Shown in pieces: positions 9,162-18,679 of a stretch of DNA of 64,000 nucleotides. Position 1 is the first letter of the stretch. Every line of letters starts with the position of its first letter. Under the pieces are notes generated by a model. The model was given only the letters and a program-made list of their open reading frames with translations. It was not told the origin of the DNA and did not search any database. A program made the position numbers and the translations under genes. This stretch comes from CAG-791 sp963629395 (lineage in GTDB: Bacteria; Bacillota; Clostridia; Lachnospirales; Lachnospiraceae): contig CAVGIV010000003.1 of NCBI GenBank assembly GCA_963629395.1, positions 12,876 through 76,875 of the forward strand, in the 5' to 3' direction.

Positions 9162-10976
9162 CTACTGCTCGCTCAGTGCTGCATCCTCTGCTGCCGCACG
9201 AAGCTTCGCCTCGTTTTGCTGGAACTCTACGCACTGATCGTAGCCATAGCTGTCTGCCTTCTTGATCATTTCAGCCACGATGGAATCAAACTCCGAATCG
9301 CTCTTTGCGTAGATGGCCTTCCAGGAGTAGGTCTTAATGCAGTCTGCAACCTGATTCCACACCATGGTCAGCTCGTCCGACATCGGTGTTGCAGAGTACA
9401 TGGTTCCGGGCGAAAGGTTGTAATTCCAGTCATCAAACAGGCTGTCCAGTGTGGTCGTTCCGTAATGCTCTCTCCAGTCTGCCTCGATCTCAGAACCAGC
9501 CTCGCTGGAATAGCTCTCCCACTTCTTGTAGTTGAAGACATCCCCGTTGGAATCCAGATTCTCCGCGTCAATTCCCCACGTTGTATTATTCATCTTGAAA
9601 TTTCCGTCTTCGAAAGTTCCGGAATAGCCATCCGTCATTTCTGTCTTGCCATCAAGCTTGGCACTCTTTCCAAGATCTGTGAAGCAGGTCTTGCCGTTCT
9701 CATCATAATACCAGCAAACGTCCTTCGGTCCATACTCCGCTGTCATGCGGCCTTCCGGCGTGCAGAGCCAGTTCAGGATTGCCATACACAGCTCCGGATA
9801 CTCGGTCTTGGCACCGATGGTCCAGGGTCTGTTGCCGCCGTAAATGTTCTGGCCGTAGCAGATCGGTGTTGCCTCGGTCGGCGGGCAGGGATACATTGCT
9901 TTGCCCTGCTCCAGATGCTTCTCGGAGTTATACATTGCAGAGCCAAGGAAATTAAAGACGTTCAGGAATGCTGAGCCGTTCTGATAATCCTCCACCATGC
10001 CGTCATAGCCTTGCGTCTGGGAATCAGGATCCAGAAGTCCCTTCTGGTACAGTGTATTGTAGAATTTCAGCATCTCAAGGTAGGGACCATCCTCCTCCAA
10101 TGCATCGTAGTACACCTGCTCGGTAGGATCATACAGACCAAAGCCGAACTCATCATATCCATAATATGCGGAAGCCGTGGACTTCACGAACATAACCATG
10201 TTGCCATCCCAGTCACTGAACAAGGACACACCGTAGGTCGGATTCCCGTTGTCATCTGTCGGGCAGATTTCCTTCATTTTTCCAAGAACCTCCACCAGGT
10301 CATCCAGGTTCTTGATTTCAGGATAGCCAAGCTCCTTATACAGATCCCAGCGAAGATCCCACTCATACATCATTTCCTGGCGCGCCGTTGCATCGACGGC
10401 AATGTCAAAGCCGATGCCATAGGTCGTGCCACCGGAGATGGTGGTGTTTTTTTCCAATGCAGCCGGCATATGCTCCTTAATGTAAGGGCCGTACTCATCC
10501 AGAAGATCATCCTCATTCCAGTCATACAGAAGTCCCTTATCAATGGCCTGCAGATACTCATCCGAGTCATTGCCCCAGATGACGAGATCGCCCAGGTTTC
10601 CGGACTCCATACGCGTCTCATACACGCCGTCCGCATCCTGAATGATGTTCAGCTTCACGTTGAACTTCTCCAGCATAACCTGTGCAAACCATCCTATCTG
10701 CTCACCGGAATAATTGGCCAGCTGATCAAAGACGTCCAGTGTAACTGTCTCCTCCGGGATAACATCCGCCAGAAGCTCATCGTAGCTTTCCTCATCCTCA
10801 GATGCCTCTGCATCTGCAGAATCCTCATCCTCGGCATCATCCTCATCCTCTTCATCATCGGATGCATCCTCTGCTGCAGTACTTCCGGATGTTCCGGAAG
10901 ACGATCCTCCGCAGGCCGCCAGAGAAAATGCCATGGTGGACGCCAGCAGGAGCGCCATGATTTTCTTTGCTTTCAT
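9162..10976 (-). CDS. Sugar ABC transporter substrate-binding lipoprotein (LplA type)
   Basis: 604 aa. A lipoprotein signal peptide ends in the lipobox LAAC at residues 18-21, so the protein is anchored outside the membrane. A very acidic linker (residues about 35-65, nearly all Asp, Glu, Ala and Ser) precedes a family 1 extracellular solute-binding domain of the large LplA type. It would capture oligosaccharides for the two permeases encoded just upstream. AAGGAGG lies 11 nt before the ATG. No ATPase gene is present, as usual for this class, which shares an MsmX-type ATPase. The acid linker is longer than normal. Confidence 0.93.
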   Translation of the reverse strand: MKAKKIMALLLASTMAFSLAACGGSSSGTSGSTAAEDASDDEEDEDDAEDEDSADAEASEDEESYDELLADVIPEETVTLDVFDQLANYSGEQIGWFAQVMLEKFNVKLNIIQDADGVYETRMESGNLGDLVIWGNDSDEYLQAIDKGLLYDWNEDDLLDEYGPYIKEHMPAALEKNTTISGGTTYGIGFDIAVDATARQEMMYEWDLRWDLYKELGYPEIKNLDDLVEVLGKMKEICPTDDNGNPTYGVSLFSDWDGNMVMFVKSTASAYYGYDEFGFGLYDPTEQVYYDALEEDGPYLEMLKFYNTLYQKGLLDPDSQTQGYDGMVEDYQNGSAFLNVFNFLGSAMYNSEKHLEQGKAMYPCPPTEATPICYGQNIYGGNRPWTIGAKTEYPELCMAILNWLCTPEGRMTAEYGPKDVCWYYDENGKTCFTDLGKSAKLDGKTEMTDGYSGTFEDGNFKMNNTTWGIDAENLDSNGDVFNYKKWESYSSEAGSEIEADWREHYGTTTLDSLFDDWNYNLSPGTMYSATPMSDELTMVWNQVADCIKTYSWKAIYAKSDSEFDSIVAEMIKKADSYGYDQCVEFQQNEAKLRAAAEDAALSEQ

Positions 10977-11046
10977 AAACTTTTCACCCTCCTTAAAAAC
11001 TTTGTTGTATTTTATTTTGCCGCATCACTGCGGATAACAACCTTCA

Positions 11047-12012
11047 TCAACCCTTCACAGCTCCCAGCATAATGCCTTCTTCGAAATACCGCTGCATGAA
11101 CGGATACACCACCAGAATCGGAATCACCGTCACCATGGAAATAGTGTACTTAATTACCTTGCCGCTCATCGCCGACTGCAGTGCCGCATCGCTGACCGAG
11201 CCGCCGGACTGCATCAATGCACTTAAGTTGGATGCCTGGTTCAGGTAGATGTACAATCTGTGCTGCAGCGTGTACAGCTGCGGAGCAGACTGCATCAGGA
11301 TCATGGAATCCGTAAAGGAATTCCAGTGGCCAACCGCCCCGAAGATCGCGATCGTGGCCAGAATCGGTTTGCAAAGAGGCCAGATGATCTTACGGAAAAC
11401 CGTCATGTAGGTTGCACCGTCAATCTCTGCGCTCTCCTCCAGCTCTGCCGGAATCGATTCAATGTATGTCTTTACCAGAATAATGTTGTAGGGTGCCACA
11501 ATTCCCGGAATGATGTACGCCCAGAAGGTGTTCGTAAGTCCCAGCATCTGCATGTTCAGAAACCAGGGGATGAGGCCCGCATTAAAATACATGGTAATAA
11601 CCAGAAACCGGTACCAGAACTTCCTTCCCCACATTTCCTGCTTGGTAACAAGATATCCGACAAGTCCCGACGCCGCCACCATCAGCGCAGTTCCGATAAT
11701 GGTTCTGGCAAGCGATACCATAAATGCCGTTCCGAGATCACTTACATTCAGCAGAGCCTTGTAATTGGCAAGCGTCAGTCCCTTTGGAACAAAGTTCACC
11801 AGTCCCTTTACCACATAATCATTGTCACTGATGGTATTGATAAACAGGTAATAAAACGGGAACACGCAGGCCAGTGTGAATATCCCGAACACAGCGTAGT
11901 TGATGATATTAAAGACGATTTCGCCCGGCCCTGCCTTGAACGAACTCTTATGTGTTTTCTTGTACAGGCGTTCCGCCTTAGCGTCAGCCTTTTCCTGTGC
12001 TGTCTTTGCCAT
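11047..12012 (-). CDS. Sugar ABC transporter permease, LplC/MalG type
   Basis: 321 aa inner-membrane permease with six predicted membrane segments and the cytoplasmic EAA loop ELEESAEIDGA that contacts the ATPase; it ends in MLGAVKG, a C-terminus typical of LplC/YtcP proteins. Start fixed by AGGGGAGG. Sixteen nt separate it from the partner permease upstream and about 70 nt from the binding protein downstream. It forms the importer heterodimer with the product of 12029-13480. An oligosaccharide substrate, probably xyloglucan-derived, is inferred from the adjacent hydrolases. Confidence 0.93.
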   Translation of the reverse strand: MAKTAQEKADAKAERLYKKTHKSSFKAGPGEIVFNIINYAVFGIFTLACVFPFYYLFINTISDNDYVVKGLVNFVPKGLTLANYKALLNVSDLGTAFMVSLARTIIGTALMVAASGLVGYLVTKQEMWGRKFWYRFLVITMYFNAGLIPWFLNMQMLGLTNTFWAYIIPGIVAPYNIILVKTYIESIPAELEESAEIDGATYMTVFRKIIWPLCKPILATIAIFGAVGHWNSFTDSMILMQSAPQLYTLQHRLYIYLNQASNLSALMQSGGSVSDAALQSAMSGKVIKYTISMVTVIPILVVYPFMQRYFEEGIMLGAVKG

Positions 12013-12028
12013 AACGCAGCCTCCCCTC

Positions 12029-13480
12029 TTAAATAATGCTCTCACCGCGGACCAGCTTCGAAATTCCGTTGGCACCGAACAGCAATACTACGCTGACAAT
12101 AGACTTGAGCATACTCACTACCGTTGTAAGCGGGATCATACCCTGCCCGATACCCAGCTTATATACATACAGATCCAGCACCATGACATAGTCGGTATTG
12201 GTTGCATTTTCAAATACCAGGTACTGATCCATGCCGTTGCTCAGAACATTTGCAACCGACATCAGCAGCAATACGCAGAAGGTCGGAATCAGACTCGGAA
12301 CTGTAATATTCCACATTCTCTGAAATCTGCCGGCGCCGTCCACCGTAGCTGCCTCATACAGCTGCCGGTCGATACCCGAAATAGCCGCAATGTAAATAAT
12401 TGCGCTCCAGCCAACGCCCTTCCACATGCCCCAGGCCCACATTTTCAGCCATGTGTGAGAGCTGCTCATCAGCATGTTTTGTCCGGAGGACCAGATGCCG
12501 GCATTCACCATCAGGCTGCTGACAAATCCATCTGTGGAGAAAATGCAGAATGCAATGGCGTACACGAGAACCCAGCTGATGAAGTTCGGAATCGTGGTGA
12601 AGGTCTGTACAAATCTGCGAAACTTATCGTTCTTGATTTCAGACAGGAAAATAGCAAATGCCATCGGAATCCAGCTGGTGCAGATGCCAAGTGCGCTCAT
12701 TCCAAGCGTATTCTTGAGTACGCGCACAACGTCCTTGACGGTCGCCTCGTTCTGGAACAGCTGCGTGAACCACTTCAGGCCAACGAAGTTATCCATGCTC
12801 AGCGTATCGCCCACCTTGTAGTCAAAGAATGCGTATCTCCATCCCCACAAAGGAAGGTAACTGAATACACCGCACAGCGCCAGGAACGGCAGGAAGAGAA
12901 GGAAAAGCTTGTACTTGGACTCCATCTCAAATTTATCTTCCCTGGGCGTCTTCGAAACCAGCACCGCCTCAATCAGCACGAGCGCTAAAATAATGAGAAG
13001 GATGGCGATGAACGGCCAGAAGGCACCTGAGAACATCGGCTCAACCTTCTTGGGCTTGGAGGTTGCAGCGATCTGCACGTATGCGGTGTGAATACCAGCC
13101 ATTCCCAGAAGCCCCGCCGCACTCCCCACAAGGATAAACAGATTGGAGAGCCGCTTGAACCTCCCATTGCCAATGGACATGCATGCACCCGCAACTGCTG
13201 CGAACACGCCCAGACAGACGACTAAAGAGGAGCCAAACAGCAGCTGCATTGTGGAACGCTCTACCCAGCCTTTTTTGAATGCTCGCCCAAAGCCGGAGGT
13301 CAGATTGCTGTAGGAAAAACCAGATGAGAACAATGACATGTTTCGATTAATTAATCCGCTGATCCTCGCAGGGTTCAACGCCGGCACCAGCAAGAAGATG
13401 ACCGATACCAGGATTGCGACACGCAGGAAGCAATACAGTACATCCGATGCATGTTGCCTTGTACATTCAGAATTCTTCAT
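12029..13480 (-). CDS. Sugar ABC transporter permease, LplB type, with long N-terminal membrane extension
   Basis: 483 aa. Residues from about 205 on match a normal LplB/MalF-type permease (KLFLLFLPFLALCGVFSYLP at its start, EAA loop LYEAATVDGAGRF). The first 200 residues are extra: four further hydrophobic segments (about residues 14-35, 78-98, 112-135, 152-175), separated by polar loops. LplB proteins are usually about 300 aa. The E. coli MalF permease also has extra N-terminal membrane segments, but whether the two are related is unknown. Start fixed by AGGGAGGGG upstream of MKNSE. It is the first gene of the transport operon. Confidence 0.9.
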   Translation of the reverse strand: MKNSECTRQHASDVLYCFLRVAILVSVIFLLVPALNPARISGLINRNMSLFSSGFSYSNLTSGFGRAFKKGWVERSTMQLLFGSSLVVCLGVFAAVAGACMSIGNGRFKRLSNLFILVGSAAGLLGMAGIHTAYVQIAATSKPKKVEPMFSGAFWPFIAILLIILALVLIEAVLVSKTPREDKFEMESKYKLFLLFLPFLALCGVFSYLPLWGWRYAFFDYKVGDTLSMDNFVGLKWFTQLFQNEATVKDVVRVLKNTLGMSALGICTSWIPMAFAIFLSEIKNDKFRRFVQTFTTIPNFISWVLVYAIAFCIFSTDGFVSSLMVNAGIWSSGQNMLMSSSHTWLKMWAWGMWKGVGWSAIIYIAAISGIDRQLYEAATVDGAGRFQRMWNITVPSLIPTFCVLLLMSVANVLSNGMDQYLVFENATNTDYVMVLDLYVYKLGIGQGMIPLTTVVSMLKSIVSVVLLFGANGISKLVRGESII

Positions 13481-14029
13481 TTTGTACACCCCTCCCTCTT
13501 TTGAAAACGCATTTCCCATAAGCGGCGGACCATATTGCCGTCACCGTCCTATATATCCCTCATTTTTCGCAGCTATCCAGCACTGCATTGATTCAGATAT
13601 TGTTGATATTGCTCAAAAAAGAAGGATAGACAGGCGCCGCTTTGTAACTTAAACATTTTCAGAAGCTGTTCATTTTTCCTCTCCGATAACTATAAGATCA
13701 GATGACGCAAAAAAATACCGTAAAAATTGCGGATGTGTACCGTCATTTTTACGCATGTTTTGTTAATTCACGTCATCGGCATAGTGCGTTTTGCACACTC
13801 ACCTCTCGTGATATTGATTTGGCGTATTTTTGTCGTCACATTTTCCGACAGTGCCCTCAAATTTTACTAAAACGTTTTCGCACCGTCCGTTAGAAAAACC
13901 TGCAGCAGGATTTCTCCCACTGCAGGTTCTTCAATAGTAACTATCAAAAGGTGTAACCGTTTAGCGCCCATCTCGAATTTGTGTTCGCAAATCCTCAATG
14001 TGGCTGGCCAGAGCTTTCCCGTATCCGTT
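13481..14029. promoter_or_regulatory. 549-bp control region between the ABC operon and GH31
   Basis: No gene is credible here. It should hold the promoter of the minus-strand ABC operon. Visible elements: a 9-bp inverted repeat CGTAAAAAT (13719-13727 with 13745-13753), the perfect palindrome AAAACGTTTT (13869-13878) resembling a LacI/GalR operator core, the GH31 terminator (13893-13928), and one copy of the dispersed TTTAGCGCCCATCTCG motif (13957-13972). No promoter could be placed with confidence. Confidence 0.5.
13893..13928 (-). terminator. Intrinsic terminator after the GH31 gene
   Basis: Nine-bp perfect stem AACCTGCAG (13897-13905 with 13920-13928) followed by five T on the minus strand. 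It ends the IclR-GH74-GH31 transcription unit about 100 nt after the GH31 stop. Confidence 0.8.
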
Positions 14030-16099
14030 TTAGTCATAAATAGGATAGCTCTTCCCTGCCCGAATCATAACAGGAATCACATCCAGCGGCGCCGGAACGT
14101 TCACCTTTTGTCCGCCTTCATACGCTCTTTTTGTATAGGCGTCCGTCCAGTCACAGCCCTTTGGCAGGTAGATTTCACGTTCCCTGGCGCCCTCCTCCAT
14201 CACCGGTGCCACCAGAAGGTCCGGTCCGAAGAAATAAGAATCCTCCGTCTTCCAGCACATCGGGTCCTTTGGAAACTCATAAAACATCGGCCGCATGACC
14301 GGTGCTCCCTTTCTGCTGGCCTCCTCCATGCATGCCCGGATATAAGGGCGAAGTCGTTCGCGTATAAACAAAAAGCGTGTCAGTATCTTATAATTATCCT
14401 CTCCGAAGCTCCAAACCTCGTTGTCCTGTCCGCTGGTCAGCTGGCGCACGCCATTGATAAATTCCTGTTCCCTTTCATACCACGGAGACCGTTCGCCATG
14501 CATGCGGAATACCGGGCAGAACGCTCCCCAGGCAAACCACCGAACCAAAAGCTCCCGGAAATGCTCATCATGAATATCGCCTCCAAGGAATCCACCAATA
14601 TCCGATGTCCACCACGGAATACCAGCCATCCCCATATTCAGTCCCGCCTGCAGCTGTTCCCTCATTGCACGGAAGGAGGAGCAAATATCCCCCGACCAGG
14701 TCAGAACGCCATACTTCTGACTCCCAGCCCAGGCGCAGCGCACAAGACTCAGGATGTCTGTTTCTCCAGCCGCTTTCAATCCATCATAGAACCCCTTGGC
14801 ATATCCGACCGGGTACACATTCGAACACTGCAGTGCCGGTCCGGCATAATACCGGTAATTGTCAAAATCGTACGGCCCGTATTCCGGCTCCGCCTCATCC
14901 AGCCAGAAGCACCGTATTCCCTTTTCATAATAGTTTTCCCTGCATCTGTCCCAGACAAATTTCTGTGCCCCCGGGTGCGTGGCGTCGTAAAACACCGTAT
15001 TGCCCATCCATGTCATATGGTTGCCGTTGCCGCGGTCCGTATTGACAAGATATCCGTTCTCCGCCATAGCCGCGTAGTTCTCACTGCGCTCATCCACCGT
15101 CGGCCAGACAGACACCACCGTTTCGATCCCAAGGCTCTTTAGCTCCTTCACCATGCCTTCCGGATCCGGCCAGTCCCTTGGTTCGAATTTAAAGTCGCCC
15201 TGCATGGTCCAGTGGAAAAAGTCCACAACAATGGCATCCATAGGAAGGCCGCGTCTTTTATGCTCTCTGGCGACCGCCAGAAGCTCCTCCTGATTTCGAT
15301 AGCGGAGCTTACACTGCCAGTATCCCATACCGTATTCCGGCATCATCGGTGTGCGGCCGACAGCCTTGCTGTACTGCTCCTCAATCTCCGCCGGCGTATC
15401 CCCCACTGTAATGAAGTAATCCAGCTTCTTGGTGCTCTTTGCATACCACTCTGTTTTATTGGTACCAAAGGCAGCCGTCCCAATAGCCGGGTTGTTCCAC
15501 AAAAATCCATATCCTCTGCTCGACACCATAAACGGCACGCTGGCCTGCGAGTTTCGATGGGCCAGCTCAAGGACTGCACCCTTCTTATTCAGGTTCTTCT
15601 CCTGGTACTGGCCCATGCCGTAGATTTTTTCATCGTCGAAGGCCTCAAATCTGGCGGTCAGTTCGTAATCCGTGCTGCCCTGCACAGGCTTTAATTCTCT
15701 CGCATCCACGCGAAGCGGAACACAGTACCGGTTGATCCGGTTGCGGTTGCGCCAATATTCCTGCGTCAGGAGATTCCCTTTTTGATTGTAATAGCTAATC
15801 CACCCCTCCGTGGAAACCCGGGCCGTTATTTTCCCGTTCGTCAAGGATGCCTGTATACCCGTCTGATGATATTTGCTCCATTCCGCGCCCTTATACCAGG
15901 GATCCGTCACATCAACCTCTTCCATAAAAATTCTGGCATCCGTTTCCTCCACCGGCTCCGTGAGTGCCCAGTCATTCCCATCCATTCGGGGCTCCTTCGT
16001 CATGCGGATCCGAAGCGAATTCTCCCCCCACGGCTCGATTATTACTGTAGAATTTCCCTCTTTGATCAGAAGCTTTTTTCCGTCCTGTTCCAAACGCAT
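14030..16099 (-). CDS. GH31 alpha-xylosidase (alpha-glucosidase superfamily)
   Basis: 689 aa retaining glycosidase. The nucleophile motif is FWLDEAEPEYG with Asp401, and the upstream DFFHWT...WPDP pattern is the aromatic-rich form seen in alpha-xylosidases rather than alpha-glucosidases. An N-terminal beta-sandwich precedes the barrel and a beta-rich C-terminus follows. No signal peptide: cytoplasmic. It would release xylose from the non-reducing end of xyloglucan oligosaccharides. The start has GGAGGAGGGG just upstream. It lies 30 nt after GH74, in one operon, and is followed by an intrinsic terminator. Xylosidase specificity is inferred from motif and context. Confidence 0.92.
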   Translation of the reverse strand: MRLEQDGKKLLIKEGNSTVIIEPWGENSLRIRMTKEPRMDGNDWALTEPVEETDARIFMEEVDVTDPWYKGAEWSKYHQTGIQASLTNGKITARVSTEGWISYYNQKGNLLTQEYWRNRNRINRYCVPLRVDARELKPVQGSTDYELTARFEAFDDEKIYGMGQYQEKNLNKKGAVLELAHRNSQASVPFMVSSRGYGFLWNNPAIGTAAFGTNKTEWYAKSTKKLDYFITVGDTPAEIEEQYSKAVGRTPMMPEYGMGYWQCKLRYRNQEELLAVAREHKRRGLPMDAIVVDFFHWTMQGDFKFEPRDWPDPEGMVKELKSLGIETVVSVWPTVDERSENYAAMAENGYLVNTDRGNGNHMTWMGNTVFYDATHPGAQKFVWDRCRENYYEKGIRCFWLDEAEPEYGPYDFDNYRYYAGPALQCSNVYPVGYAKGFYDGLKAAGETDILSLVRCAWAGSQKYGVLTWSGDICSSFRAMREQLQAGLNMGMAGIPWWTSDIGGFLGGDIHDEHFRELLVRWFAWGAFCPVFRMHGERSPWYEREQEFINGVRQLTSGQDNEVWSFGEDNYKILTRFLFIRERLRPYIRACMEEASRKGAPVMRPMFYEFPKDPMCWKTEDSYFFGPDLLVAPVMEEGAREREIYLPKGCDWTDAYTKRAYEGGQKVNVPAPLDVIPVMIRAGKSYPIYD

Positions 16100-16129
16100 A
16101 TGTCCCCTCCTCCGCAGTTGTTTTTGCGG

Positions 16130-18610
16130 TTATAACTTCTGTGCCGCACCATCCGGCTCGCCATACAAAATTCCCCTGCTGCCAGTCCCAATGTAAAACC
16201 TTCCGTACATACAGGCATCCCCGTCAATGCTGTTGATCTCACCGAACATCTGCCTCTTTGTGTTCAGCCGCACATAGGTTTGACCGTCATCCGTACTGCG
16301 ATAAAACCCGTACTCTCCGCCAATCACCCCCGACAGGTAGATTGCCTTATTTTCCCTCGCATAATCCGCGCCTTCACGACCGATCCCAAGGCCCATCCGG
16401 TAAATACTGTCCCCCTCCCGGCTCAGCCTTTTCACATTTGCAGCTTTCTTTTCCCGGTCATAGGACAGCTTCCAGAGTCCGCCTTCCCCAAGTGCCATAT
16501 AAAAGACGCCCTCTTTGCCGCATTCGCCGCGCACCTCCGTCTTATTTGCGCAGTCAATCAAAGAGAAGTCCGCAGTAGGGAACTCTGCCGGAAGCAGATG
16601 CTGCCAAAAGGTCTCTGCACCATCCTCGCTGACATAGAAATCCGAATGGTCTCCAAGGCCATAGAACAGGTCCGGGTTCATCCGATCCGAAAAGACCTTA
16701 AATCCGCCGGTTGTCTTCTGCCTTCCGTCACAGTCATACACCAATACCCGCGAAAAGCTTTTTCCCGCATCCCGGCTTACGATAACCTGATCCACCGGCA
16801 AATGAATTCCATCTGCAACCGACCAGACAAGGCCCTGTCCATCCGAAGACATAGCCACCCAGCCGCTGTTCACATTGGGCTGCTCGATTCGGTGCAGTGC
16901 CGCATCGATTTCCTGCCCAAGACCAAACGGCATCGGAAGCCTCCGGAAGGTCTTACACTGATCCTCGGAATAAATCAAACCACCCTTGGTTCGTCCCGTC
17001 CAATTTCCCCGCGGTGTGACCACCACCAGCTGCGGGTGCAAATCCGAATAATCCGCATTAATGCAGGTGATATAACGGTTTCCATCCGCATCATCAAAGG
17101 AATTGTCGCAGGGCAGGTCCAGCTCCCGAAATGCAAATCCCCCAAGATCCCCCAGAATATCGATGCATTTCACTTCTCCGGCCGGCGGTCCGTAGACATT
17201 TAAATGAACCGTCTCTTCAATTCCGTCACTCCAGTCCTCAAAAACAACAGGCTCCTCACCGGTCTGACTGACAAGATTCCTAGACCTGAACACGCCGGTC
17301 CCGGTATTGAACCACATTTCATCCGGGCAAAACGGATTGATTTTTATATCCGTCAGCCAGTGAATCAGATTGTGCCCGCCGTTATAGCGCGGCTTCAGAT
17401 ACGACGTCCGAAATTCCATTCTGCCCACAGCAAGGTCGCACAGAATGCACTCCCAGGACGCACCATAGTCCCTGGAGCGATATACACAGTCGCCGTCCCC
17501 CTTGCTGATCGTAGAGACCGCCACAAGTCCCGGCACATTCCGGGCCGCATCGATACCGGAGAAGCCGTATTCCAGACCATACTCCGGGAGCGCCTTCCCT
17601 CCGGTTCCCGTCAAAGTCGCCACCGGCCTGTGGCCGGCCAAATCTCTGTCGCCCGCTTCCCCTACATTTTCTCCGTTCGGAACCGGTTCTGCCGGTGGCG
17701 GTGTAATATCAGTGCCCTGTCCGATCCGGCCATCCTCCTCCAACGGGTAGCGAACAACCTTTCCACCAATGACGCTCCCGCCGTCGCAGCTGTAGCCAAG
17801 TTCACGCACAAACGCGTTGCGCCCCATCACCGAATAGGTCACATACAGATACCGTTCATCCATGGTATATCGCTGCGCCACAAGCCCCGCCAGCTCTACC
17901 CCGTCAATTTCCGCATCCGCCGGCTCCCAGAGCTCCCGGAACGACTCCGCATCATCGTAGGATACGAAAAGACTGTGCCCGCGAAGCGACTTGCTCCTCA
18001 AGGTCGTCGCTCCGGCGCCAGCAACAATCAGTGCCTTCCCGTCTGCCGTCTGCCCCACAAAGGTTGCATACTGTTCTGCAAAAGAGCGGACCGGCGCCCA
18101 GTTTCTTCCGCGGTCATCACTTCTCCACAGACCACTGTCCTGCGAAGCAAACCAGAGCACATTCTCCCGCGTTCTGTCCACAATAAGCCGAAAGCCGGTT
18201 CCTCGTCCGTTCATGTTGCCATGCACATGCATCGGCATCTCATAATACGCAAAGGTCTCGCCGTAATCCTCCGAGACCGCCAGCTTTCCATGGGTCTTTG
18301 CATAAATTCCGCAGGCAATATACAAGCGCTCCGGGTGATTCTCATCCAGCGCAATTGCCGCAGGAAAGGTCTCGCTGACATCTTCCATGGTCACATGATC
18401 AATCAGGCTGTGCCACCTCCGGTTTCCCGCGTCAAAGCGATAGGCTCCGCCTATATCCGTGCGCAGATACAGCACGCCGTCCACCCGCGGGTGAAATAAA
18501 AATCCGGTAACATACCCGCCGCCCGGAATGGGCATATTGCGGTATCGGTAGCGTTCCTCCTGCCGTATCCGCTGCTTACCATTTCGATTAAACTCCTCAG
18601 AACATGCCAT
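16130..18610 (-). CDS. GH74 xyloglucanase-type beta-propeller hydrolase, no signal peptide
   Basis: 826 aa. It has the GH74 opening GGGYVTGFLFHP...RTDIGGAYR, with Asp52 equivalent to the catalytic base, and ILGDLGGFAF, which resembles the second catalytic-Asp region. Repeated Asp-box-like turns (SEDYGETF, SDDRGRNW, SRDYGASW, SEDGAETF, STDDGQTY) mark two seven-bladed propellers. GH74 enzymes cut beta-1,4-glucan backbones of xyloglucan; most are secreted with carbohydrate-binding modules. This one has neither secretion signal nor module, so it should act on imported oligosaccharides. The start at 18610 has GGAGGGG upstream; two earlier ATGs do not. Sialidase-like BNR proteins are a less likely alternative. 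Confidence 0.87.
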   Translation of the reverse strand: MACSEEFNRNGKQRIRQEERYRYRNMPIPGGGYVTGFLFHPRVDGVLYLRTDIGGAYRFDAGNRRWHSLIDHVTMEDVSETFPAAIALDENHPERLYIACGIYAKTHGKLAVSEDYGETFAYYEMPMHVHGNMNGRGTGFRLIVDRTRENVLWFASQDSGLWRSDDRGRNWAPVRSFAEQYATFVGQTADGKALIVAGAGATTLRSKSLRGHSLFVSYDDAESFRELWEPADAEIDGVELAGLVAQRYTMDERYLYVTYSVMGRNAFVRELGYSCDGGSVIGGKVVRYPLEEDGRIGQGTDITPPPAEPVPNGENVGEAGDRDLAGHRPVATLTGTGGKALPEYGLEYGFSGIDAARNVPGLVAVSTISKGDGDCVYRSRDYGASWECILCDLAVGRMEFRTSYLKPRYNGGHNLIHWLTDIKINPFCPDEMWFNTGTGVFRSRNLVSQTGEEPVVFEDWSDGIEETVHLNVYGPPAGEVKCIDILGDLGGFAFRELDLPCDNSFDDADGNRYITCINADYSDLHPQLVVVTPRGNWTGRTKGGLIYSEDQCKTFRRLPMPFGLGQEIDAALHRIEQPNVNSGWVAMSSDGQGLVWSVADGIHLPVDQVIVSRDAGKSFSRVLVYDCDGRQKTTGGFKVFSDRMNPDLFYGLGDHSDFYVSEDGAETFWQHLLPAEFPTADFSLIDCANKTEVRGECGKEGVFYMALGEGGLWKLSYDREKKAANVKRLSREGDSIYRMGLGIGREGADYARENKAIYLSGVIGGEYGFYRSTDDGQTYVRLNTKRQMFGEINSIDGDACMYGRFYIGTGSRGILYGEPDGAAQKL

Positions 18611-18679
18611 GACACCCCTCCATTTCCGCATCATCCAATGCGAATCACAAATGTCCCTTGGAACAATGATACTCGGTAT

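Noticed and set aside
13702..13893. Small plus-strand frame in the ABC/GH31 intergenic region
   Set aside because: No Shine-Dalgarno, unusual residue composition rich in Arg, His and Phe, and it overlaps operator-like repeats and the start of the GH31 terminator.
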